A stretch of 5,134 bases of DNA from positions 1 to 5,134 of the forward strand of contig CANQVW010000105.1 in assembly GCA_947627395.1 (NCBI GenBank), in the 5' to 3' direction. Within the stretch, counting starts at the first letter, position 1. Each line of letters starts with the position of its first letter. Positions 1 through 5,134 of this stretch are shown here, one piece after another. A model generated the notes under the pieces. It was not told the origin of the DNA, ran no database searches, and saw only the letters and a list, made by a program, of their open reading frames with translations. The position numbers and the translations under genes were made by a program. This stretch comes from an uncultured Bacilli bacterium (GTDB taxonomy: Bacteria; Bacillota_I; Bacilli_A; ML615J-28; CAG-698).

Positions 1-586
1 CATATTCACCTTGATAAATATAACCACCATATAATAAACTATTTTCTTCAACATGTGCTAAAATAGCTCTTTTACTTTTCTTTGCTTTAAGACAAGCTTC
101 ATACATCAAAGAAGCTGTTTGAATTCCTGTACCATCATCGGAAAAACCAACAACATAAGGTGCTAAAAGATCCATATCCACTAATGTACCTTCTCCTTTT
201 CGATTTACGGTAATTGAAGCTAGTGGATAACAATCTATGATGGCATCACGTTTTATGATTTCTTGTAAATCATTTAAGTGTTCAACAGAATCAATTGTAG
301 GAGAAACATTTGGCATTAAAAAAATCTTAGTGTATCCTCCTCTTGCAGCAGCCTTTGAGCCTGTTTGAATGGTTTCTTTATAAGAAAAACCAGGTTCTCT
401 TAAATGTACATGTGGGTCAATGAAACTAGGCACCATCCATAAATTTTTACAATCTATGATTTTTCCTTCTTCTAAATGTTTTCCTATTTTCTTTATTTTT
501 GTTCCTTCAACGACAATATCTAATAAAGAAAATTGATGATGATAATAAACGAGACCATTTTTTAATGTGTAAAGTGTTTGACTCAT
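1..586 (-). CDS. pyrC: Dihydroorotase, N-terminal 195 residues (cut by left window edge)
   Basis: Third enzyme of de novo pyrimidine synthesis; a cytosolic zinc amidohydrolase that cyclises N-carbamoyl-L-aspartate to dihydroorotate. Translating the minus strand from the ATG at 586-584 gives an open frame to the window edge, about 45% of the usual ~430 residues. Visible class I motifs: DPHVHLREPG at 57-66 (H59 and H61 zinc ligands, R63 substrate contact), AAARGGYT at 79-86, MPN at 91-93 (N93 substrate contact), FSDDG at 148-152 (D151 is the likely bridging metal ligand that replaces carbamylated lysine in this class), and AHVEENSLLYGG at 177-188 with metal ligand H178. The numbering matches my recollection of the Bacillus-type enzymes exactly. 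Family members usually read HCED at 178-181; here it is HVEE. The start codon overlaps the pyrB stop as ATGA, with an AAAAGGA ribosome-binding site 10 nt upstream inside pyrB (597-603). This implies translational coupling. The remaining ligands lie off the edge. Confidence 0.96.
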   Translation of the reverse strand, partial: MSQTLYTLKNGLVYYHHQFSLLDIVVEGTKIKKIGKHLEEGKIIDCKNLWMVPSFIDPHVHLREPGFSYKETIQTGSKAAARGGYTKIFLMPNVSPTIDSVEHLNDLQEIIKRDAIIDCYPLASITVNRKGEGTLVDMDLLAPYVVGFSDDGTGIQTASLMYEACLKAKKSKRAILAHVEENSLLYGGYIYQGEY

Positions 587-1449
587 TTTGTAAATGTCCT
601 TTTCAATATACTTTCTCTTACAAAAACACCATTATGAATTTGTTCAAATATTCTAGATTGTGGACATTCAACCACTTCATCCGCAATTTCAACGCCTCGA
701 TTCACAGGAGCTGGGTGCATAATGATAGCATGACTTTTCATTTGATAAACTTTTTCCATCGTCAAACCATATTGTTGTAAATACTCTTCATTTGATAAAG
801 ACATTTTTTCTTCGTGCCTTTCATTTTGAACACGAAGCATCATAATGACATCCATTTCTTTTAAGGCTTCTTCCATATGAATATGTGGGTAAATTGCATC
901 TTGATATTCCTCTGGTCCACTTGTGTAACAATTCATTCCTAAACGTTTCATGACTTGGATATCGCCATGAGCAACTCTAGAATAACGAATGTCACCAATA
1001 ATGGCAATGTTTAATCCTTTAAATGTATGAAATTCTTCATAAATGGTCATTAAATCTAATAAGGTTTGGCTTGGATGGTCTTTTGTTCCATCTCCTGCAT
1101 TAATAATGGGAACAGAAATATGGGCAAGTTCATCATAATAACGATTTTTCGTATGACGAATGACAACAGCATCAATTCCAAAGGAAGCAAATGTTTTTAC
1201 AGTATCATAAAAACTTTCCCCTTTTGCTAAACTAGAACTGCTAGGATCAAAGTTTAAAACTTTCATTCCTAATTTCTCTTCAGCCACATTAAAGGAATAA
1301 TGTGTTCTTGTAGATGGTTCAAAAAATAAATTAGCAACTATTTTATCTTTTAATTGAAATGAACTTCCCTGTTTAAATTCCTGAGCATCATTCAGGATTT
1401 CCATGATTTCTTCATTAGATAATTCATCAAGACTCAATAAACTTTTCAT
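583..1449 (-). CDS. pyrB: Aspartate carbamoyltransferase catalytic subunit
   Basis: Catalyses the committed step of pyrimidine synthesis, carbamoyl phosphate + L-aspartate to N-carbamoyl-L-aspartate, as a cytosolic trimer. The 288-residue product is full length and strongly Bacillus-like. The carbamoyl-phosphate domain comes first, with FFEPSTRTHYSF at 42-53 (S46, T47, R48, T49 phosphate site), LAKGES at 74-79 (K76, the catalytic loop lysine contributed across subunits), R98, and DHPSQTLLD at 124-132 (H125, Q128). The aspartate domain follows, with SRVAHGD at 157-163 (R158), LRVQNERHEE at 205-214 (R206, Q208) and HPAPVNRGVE at 245-254. All expected catalytic residues are present. The C-terminus is about 16 residues shorter than the ~304-residue B. 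subtilis protein, which lies outside the active site. The ATG is preceded by a GGGGAGG ribosome-binding site, and the stop overlaps pyrC. It is probably first in a pyr operon. No pyrI regulatory chain is seen; Firmicutes enzymes of this type normally lack one. Confidence 0.97.
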   Translation of the reverse strand: MKSLLSLDELSNEEIMEILNDAQEFKQGSSFQLKDKIVANLFFEPSTRTHYSFNVAEEKLGMKVLNFDPSSSSLAKGESFYDTVKTFASFGIDAVVIRHTKNRYYDELAHISVPIINAGDGTKDHPSQTLLDLMTIYEEFHTFKGLNIAIIGDIRYSRVAHGDIQVMKRLGMNCYTSGPEEYQDAIYPHIHMEEALKEMDVIMMLRVQNERHEEKMSLSNEEYLQQYGLTMEKVYQMKSHAIIMHPAPVNRGVEIADEVVECPQSRIFEQIHNGVFVRESILKRTFTK

Positions 1450-1460
1450 GTTTCCTCCCC
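1450..1460 (-). promoter_or_regulatory. Strong ribosome-binding site of pyrB
   Basis: The minus strand reads GGGGAGGAAAC directly before the pyrB ATG, with GGAGG at 1458-1454 and a 4-nt gap. This near-perfect anti-16S match fixes the pyrB start. It lies only about 10 nt after the U-tract of the leader hairpin, so a ribosome sitting here would be close to, but not overlapping, the hairpin. Confidence 0.85.
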
Positions 1461-1469
1461 AATTTTTTC

Positions 1470-1491
1470 AAAAAAAAACCCGTTGGGTTTT
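1470..1491 (-). terminator. Leader terminator hairpin, probable pyr attenuator
   Basis: On the minus strand AAAACCC (1491-1485), a three-base AAC loop and GGGTTTT (1481-1475) form a perfect 7-bp stem, and the T run extends to 1470 (nine T in total). This is an intrinsic-terminator shape read in the direction of pyrB, between its promoter and its ribosome-binding site. The placement matches transcription attenuators of pyr operons. The stem has only three G-C pairs, so it is weak and its effect would depend on the long U-tract. A second upstream segment AAAACTC (near 1507-1501) could also pair with the GGGTTTT arm using one G-U pair. I see no clear antiterminator and no match to the PyrR-binding loop consensus. 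Attenuator function is therefore inferred from position; the hairpin itself is seen. Confidence 0.65.
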
Positions 1492-1591
1492 AGCGCAAAG
1501 AGTTTTATTAGATATCTATATTCTATTGTTCAAAATAATGATAGGTATTTAATAATGCTCTTTATTAAAATTCCTTCCTTAGTTTTTCTTT

Positions 1592-1620
1592 ATTATACAT
1601 TTTTTTTAAAAAAAAAGCAA
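1592..1620 (-). promoter_or_regulatory. pyrB: Sigma-A type promoter of the pyr operon
   Basis: The minus strand carries a -35 box TTGCTT (1620-1615; consensus TTGACA), a 17-bp spacer and a perfect -10 box TATAAT (1597-1592). Transcription would start near 1585, giving a leader of about 135 nt before pyrB. The spacer is almost entirely a T run followed by an A run. It lies downstream of the helicase-gene terminator, consistent with an independent pyr transcription unit. No competing promoter of similar quality was seen for pyrB. Confidence 0.8.
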
Positions 1621-1634
1621 GATGAAATCCTTTG

Positions 1635-1662
1635 CATTTTCAAAATGATTCATAAAATGATT
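1635..1662. repeat. Cluster of AAAATG half-sites upstream of the pyr promoter
   Basis: On the plus strand CATTTT-C-AAAATG (1635-1647) is a perfect 6-bp inverted repeat with a one-base centre. AAAATGATT occurs at 1642-1650 and again at 1654-1662, a direct repeat with a 12-bp period. The cluster ends about 15 bp upstream of the pyr -35 box, where an activator or repressor site would be reasonable. In DNA this AT-rich, such short repeats can also arise by chance, so a regulatory role is only a guess. Confidence 0.35.
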
Positions 1663-1667
1663 TTTAT

Positions 1668-1707
1668 ATAAAAAGAAAGTGTGAAAAGAATGGTTCTAAT
1701 CACACTT
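1668..1707 (-). terminator. Intrinsic terminator of the helicase gene
   Basis: The minus strand reads AAGTGTGA (1707-1700) and its exact complement TCACACTT (1684-1677), an 8-bp stem. Inside it, after a symmetric TT/TT internal loop, AGAA and TTCT (1697-1694 and 1690-1687) form a further 4-bp helix with a CCA loop. A U-rich tail TTCTTTTTAT (1676-1667) follows. No comparable T run follows the stem on the plus strand, so it is directional. It lies about 70 bp after the helicase stop codon and about 48 bp before the pyr -35 box, separating the two transcription units. Confidence 0.85.
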
Positions 1708-1779
1708 ATATTGTATAAAATATTTTTTTATAATACATTGAATGTAAAAACATAAAATTTAACATATCAATACAGAAAT
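1708..1779. other. AT-rich 3' untranslated stretch with a short palindrome
   Basis: This is the stretch between the helicase stop codon and its terminator. It is very AT-rich and has no supported gene. The only ordered element is TACATTGAATGTA (1734-1746), a 6-bp inverted repeat with a one-base centre. It could be chance, a weak protein site, or part of the mRNA 3' end. A TATAAT-like string occurs on the plus strand near 1729-1734, but it lacks a good -35 box and there is no plus-strand gene to serve. Confidence 0.4.
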
Positions 1780-4700
1780 TTAGTGCCCTATTATGGAACG
1801 AATTTTACGGATTAATTTATCTTTTTCTTGCTCATATTGATGAATCCAAGATAACGGATAAATACGATAAATATCCCAATGATATTTGTTTCTTAGAATT
1901 TCTTCTGTTAAACGTGCATACTCTCTTGAACTATCAAAATCGCTTCTACCTGGGTCATCAACAATAATTCCTAATAAATAATCTCCATTGAAAGGCATTT
2001 TACGAATACCAATATTGATTTTACATTTTGATCTTCCAATTTCAGTATCGTAGACAATTTGTTCTTGATCTAATACTTCACATATCGATTTCACAATTTC
2101 ACTAGATGGTGGCATTGTTGGAATATGATTTTCATTTTTAAAAGAACTTGCATATTCTAAAAATTCATACAAAGATTTTGCTCCTTCTTTATTTTCTTCT
2201 AAAGCCAAACTTTCTTCAATAGCTCTTTTTAATCTTTGATTTTCTAACATAGAAATGACAATCATACGATGTCTTGCTCTTGTAATAGCTACATTTAAAC
2301 GTTTTTTACCAGAAGATAAACGAATACGTCCTAAATAAGTCAATAAAAATTTATCATTTTTATCAGGACTGTAACAAATACTAATCAGCATTGTATCTCG
2401 TTCATCCCCTTGCATTGTGTCTAGATTACAAAAGATAATTTCCTCATGTGTTGCTTCCCAAGCTTTAATAACAGCATCTTTAGCGGTATCTTTTCTAAAG
2501 TCATTCCACTCTTCGCGAATCGCATCTGCTTGCGCATTACTAAAAGCAACAACCCCAAGGGAATACTTTGAACGCTCAGGGTGATTGATTTCTCTCCACA
2601 ATGTTTCAACCACCTTGCTTGCCTCTTTTTGATTGGTGTGCGTTCCATTTTTACCAGAACTATAGCAAAGATTTTCATCATATGGAACAGAAATGTATTC
2701 AATTCCATCATTAACATCTTTAATCGCTGCAGGAAATGTAATTAAATGATAATTAAAATGTTCATTTGAAAAGGCAATCAAAGATTCATCATAACTACGA
2801 TAATGCCAATTTAATTGAATAGAAATATCTCCTAATGCTTTGGTGGTATCGTTTAAAATAGAGTTTTCCTGGTTTTGATCATCTTCAAATAAATCGTCTT
2901 GGTCATCTTGATACATATCCTGCGCACGGAAAAAATCACACGGTGGTAATTGTTTACTATCGCCAACAATAATGATTTGTTTACCTCTAACAATGGATGC
3001 TAATGCATCTTCAGTAAAGATTTGTGAGGCTTCATCAAAAATAACTAAATCAAAAGGATGATCAATATCAATATATTGACTAACATTTAAAGGAGACATC
3101 ATAAAACATGGTTTAATCGATTTAATATATTCCCAGTTTTCTGAAATGGTTTTTTTAATAGAATATCCTGCTTTATTTGATAATAGTTGACTTCTTGAAC
3201 TGCTATTTTTTGCAGCTTCTTTTCTAAGACAAAACAAACGATCATAAAGATAAGACTTTGCATGTTCTAAATCATGTAAATCCATATTTGCATAATGATT
3301 TAAATATGAAATGTGTTCATCTAACTGAAATGATGCAATATGATCTAAGTGATTTTTTTCAATAAAGTCTTTTAACATTTGTTCATAATAAGAGCGGTAA
3401 ATCCTCTTTTCAACAAGTAAATAATTCCTATCTTGTTGTTCAATGATTTCATGTAACAAAGACTCAGCTCGATGATCATAAAACCATTTTAAATCTTCCA
3501 TAAAATGCGTCCACTCCAAAAGTCGGTCTTGATTCTTTAAAATCTTTTCTAATCGAAGGACAATTTTAGGGCATATTTCGTTTAGTTCATCATCAAAATA
3601 ATGATTCAATTTTTGAAGATAAAAAGATTCTTGGTCGATAATATCTTGAAATTCATTTACAAATTGTTTTGCAAGTTGAATATTTCTATCGAACAAATTT
3701 GAGGAAAAATTCTTTAAGAATTCAGCTGCTTGACTTAATGAACAAGTTTCATAATCATTCATCACTTGATGGATTGGTGGAATTATTTGGATAGCTTGAA
3801 TTTCTTTATCCCACATGGCTTCCTCTTTGGGAACATATCCTAAATAGGATTGATCAATGGAATTTCTTGAATCATATACTTTTTTCTTCTCACGATAAAA
3901 ATAATATTGATTTAATATTTTCACATATTTCATTACATCATCATACGTTTTTAAAACAATAGGCTGCTTAAAATATGATTTAATTTCATTTTTTAAAGTA
4001 CGATATCCTTTTTTTAATCTTTTAAACACAGAATGATATTCATTTGCTCTTTCATTTAATTGTTCAAAAGAAATAGCACTTAATAAATCTTCATGAACTT
4101 GCTCTTGATAATCATAATAAGGAAGAAATTCTTCCATTTCAACTTTTCTTTCCTCAAAATAATTCAGTAATTTAGAAGTATCTTCTTCTTTTATAACTTC
4201 TTCGAGCAAATTATTTGACATTGGACATAAGGATTGATACTTAGAAAATAATTGAAATAAATATTGATATTCTTTTCGATCATTTTCTTTTAATGATAAA
4301 TGGAATGTGGAAGATACTTTATGTAATAACATATCTCCATGTTGGATCATTTCAATGTATAGATTCGCATAATCAACGATTTCATGATCATCATCTCCTA
4401 TACAATGGTATAGTTCATCTGTCCGATAATCAAAAGCAATCGACTTCTTTTCAAAAAAAGCATAATATTTTCTTAAATAACTGAGTAAAGTATAAATATC
4501 ACTATTGACTTTAGAAAATTCATGGTACATGGAATAAGAAACATATTGAGCCATTTGATTCAATATTCCCATTAAAGAATTTCTTGAATCATCCATAGTA
4601 CAAAATTCTTTTTGATAGGTTTCTATATATTGATGAAGCGTATTTTTACTTTCTTGGTCAAAGAAAATATTACTTTGAGGAATATTATCTAATTTAATGA

Positions 4701-5134
4701 CACGATTGATTTCCTCAATAAAGTTCGATCTTGGAATTGCTCCTCCACGTAAATGAAATTGATTAAAATCTAAAATATAATCTGTAAGACTATGTGTAGA
4801 ATCTAATTTCTTTTCTTTTAAATTTTCATAAATAATTGTTCTAGCTGTTGCTTTTTCTGTTACAAATAAAACAGATTTTCCACTACCAATCGATAACGCA
4901 ATAATATTACTGATGGTTTGACTTTTTCCTGAACCAGGTGGTCCTTCCAGAATATAGGATTTACCATCCATAGCTTTTTGAATTACATTTTCTTGACTAC
5001 TATCAGCATCAAATAATAAATATTGAAATGGATTTTGATTTTGTGAAGTGTGTAATGGAATTTCTTGTTCTTCATCTCCACAAATTCTACGAATCATGGG
5101 ATGATTCAAATAGTAAGGCTTGTTCTTAGAAAGG
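1780..5134 (-). CDS. Large superfamily 1 (Upf1-like, DUF4011-type) helicase with C-terminal nuclease-like domain; 5' end off window
   Basis: ATP-dependent nucleic-acid helicase or translocase of the AAA_11/AAA_12 type; substrate unknown. At least 1117 codons are open. The first possible start inside the window is TTG at 5109, but the frame continues upstream without a stop and no ribosome-binding site precedes it, so the true start lies beyond the edge. Residues are counted from 5109: motif I GPPGSGKS at 56-63; motif Ia VLFVTEK at 80-86; a helical, charged insertion at about 100-680; motif II VIFDEAS at 689-695; motif III GDSKQLPP at 716-723; an acidic linker at 731-749; motif IV area NWHYRS at 767-772; motif V QGDERD at 900-905; motif VI RLNVAITRAR at 937-946. 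All ATPase motifs are intact. Residues about 1003-1095 resemble the Vsr-like MTES_1575 domain (YLLGIIVDD, then HWDIYRIYPLSW), but the usual acidic residue in the first strand reads N (N1032). Relatives often begin with a DUF4011 domain, which would be off-window. Some large helicase-nucleases act in phage defence; nothing visible here proves that role. Confidence 0.9.
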   Translation of the reverse strand, partial: LSKNKPYYLNHPMIRRICGDEEQEIPLHTSQNQNPFQYLLFDADSSQENVIQKAMDGKSYILEGPPGSGKSQTISNIIALSIGSGKSVLFVTEKATARTIIYENLKEKKLDSTHSLTDYILDFNQFHLRGGAIPRSNFIEEINRVIKLDNIPQSNIFFDQESKNTLHQYIETYQKEFCTMDDSRNSLMGILNQMAQYVSYSMYHEFSKVNSDIYTLLSYLRKYYAFFEKKSIAFDYRTDELYHCIGDDDHEIVDYANLYIEMIQHGDMLLHKVSSTFHLSLKENDRKEYQYLFQLFSKYQSLCPMSNNLLEEVIKEEDTSKLLNYFEERKVEMEEFLPYYDYQEQVHEDLLSAISFEQLNERANEYHSVFKRLKKGYRTLKNEIKSYFKQPIVLKTYDDVMKYVKILNQYYFYREKKKVYDSRNSIDQSYLGYVPKEEAMWDKEIQAIQIIPPIHQVMNDYETCSLSQAAEFLKNFSSNLFDRNIQLAKQFVNEFQDIIDQESFYLQKLNHYFDDELNEICPKIVLRLEKILKNQDRLLEWTHFMEDLKWFYDHRAESLLHEIIEQQDRNYLLVEKRIYRSYYEQMLKDFIEKNHLDHIASFQLDEHISYLNHYANMDLHDLEHAKSYLYDRLFCLRKEAAKNSSSRSQLLSNKAGYSIKKTISENWEYIKSIKPCFMMSPLNVSQYIDIDHPFDLVIFDEASQIFTEDALASIVRGKQIIIVGDSKQLPPCDFFRAQDMYQDDQDDLFEDDQNQENSILNDTTKALGDISIQLNWHYRSYDESLIAFSNEHFNYHLITFPAAIKDVNDGIEYISVPYDENLCYSSGKNGTHTNQKEASKVVETLWREINHPERSKYSLGVVAFSNAQADAIREEWNDFRKDTAKDAVIKAWEATHEEIIFCNLDTMQGDERDTMLISICYSPDKNDKFLLTYLGRIRLSSGKKRLNVAITRARHRMIVISMLENQRLKRAIEESLALEENKEGAKSLYEFLEYASSFKNENHIPTMPPSSEIVKSICEVLDQEQIVYDTEIGRSKCKINIGIRKMPFNGDYLLGIIVDDPGRSDFDSSREYARLTEEILRNKYHWDIYRIYPLSWIHQYEQEKDKLIRKIRSIIGH

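Noticed and set aside
499..780. 93-codon open frame on the plus strand
   Set aside because: It lies antisense across the pyrB/pyrC junction, both of which have full motif support. It has no ribosome-binding site and no family-like features.
1495..1585. PyrR-binding loop in the pyr leader
   Set aside because: I searched by eye for the conserved purine-rich AGAGAGG-type loop on the minus strand and found none. The only related string is AAAGAG.
1483..1671. 62-codon open frame on the plus strand in the intergenic region
   Set aside because: It begins at a TTG inside the leader hairpin, runs antisense through the leader and promoter, has no ribosome-binding site, and its K/F/I-rich product reflects AT-rich DNA.
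1711..1734. Possible plus-strand promoter (TTGTAT and TATAAT)
   Set aside because: The two boxes are only about 12 bp apart, and no plus-strand gene follows.
1734..1746. 13-bp palindrome TACATTGAATGTA as an operator
   Set aside because: It lies downstream of the helicase stop and upstream of a strong terminator, not next to a promoter, and palindromes this short are expected in such AT-rich sequence.
2421..2717. 98-codon minus-strand frame inside the helicase gene
   Set aside because: It is an out-of-frame shadow of the helicase coding sequence between motifs IV and V. The intact helicase motifs are in the other frame.
4293..4484. 63-codon plus-strand frame
   Set aside because: It is antisense to the helicase insertion region, with no ribosome-binding site or recognisable motif.
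5107..5109. TTG codon as the start of the helicase protein
   Set aside because: The frame stays open for at least eight more codons to the window edge (reading ...NKPYYLNHP), no ribosome-binding site precedes it, and the family has a long N-terminal region. It is an internal leucine.

Overview
The window is AT-rich, standard-code DNA (TGG for Trp, TGA used as a stop). All three supported genes read right to left on the minus strand. PyrB and PyrC are close to the Bacillus/Firmicutes type. The ribosome-binding sites are strong and purine-rich, the promoter is near consensus, and the terminators are U-tailed. Together these suggest a low-GC Gram-positive bacterium (Bacillota), possibly from a Bacilli/Erysipelotrichia-like lineage. 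The exact taxon cannot be read from this sequence.

Right part (1780-5134): most of one very large gene for a superfamily 1 (Upf1-like) helicase of the DUF4011/AAA_11-AAA_12 kind. It has a helical insertion of roughly 590 residues between the first two helicase motifs and a small C-terminal domain resembling the Vsr/MTES_1575 nuclease fold. The gene runs off the right edge, so its true start and any N-terminal domain are missing. A clear intrinsic terminator (1668-1707) follows it.

Middle (1450-1779): a 330-bp intergenic region. Reading in the direction of transcription it contains an AT-rich stretch with a 13-bp palindrome, the helicase-gene terminator, a cluster of AAAATG-type half-sites, a near-consensus sigma-A promoter with a T9/A8 spacer, a leader of about 135 nt, a terminator-like hairpin in that leader (probable attenuator), and the pyrB ribosome-binding site.

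Left part (1-1449): the start of a pyrimidine biosynthesis operon. A complete pyrB (aspartate transcarbamylase catalytic chain) overlaps pyrC (dihydroorotase, cut by the left edge) by an ATGA. The two enzymes catalyse consecutive steps: carbamoyl phosphate + aspartate to carbamoyl aspartate, then ring closure to dihydroorotate. Other pyr genes probably follow beyond the left edge (inference). The helicase gene and the pyr operon appear to be separate transcription units.

I found no tRNA, rRNA, CRISPR array, insertion sequence or integrase. The least ordinary items are the helicase with its altered nuclease-like tail and the pyr leader, which has an attenuator-like hairpin but no PyrR-binding sequence I could recognise.
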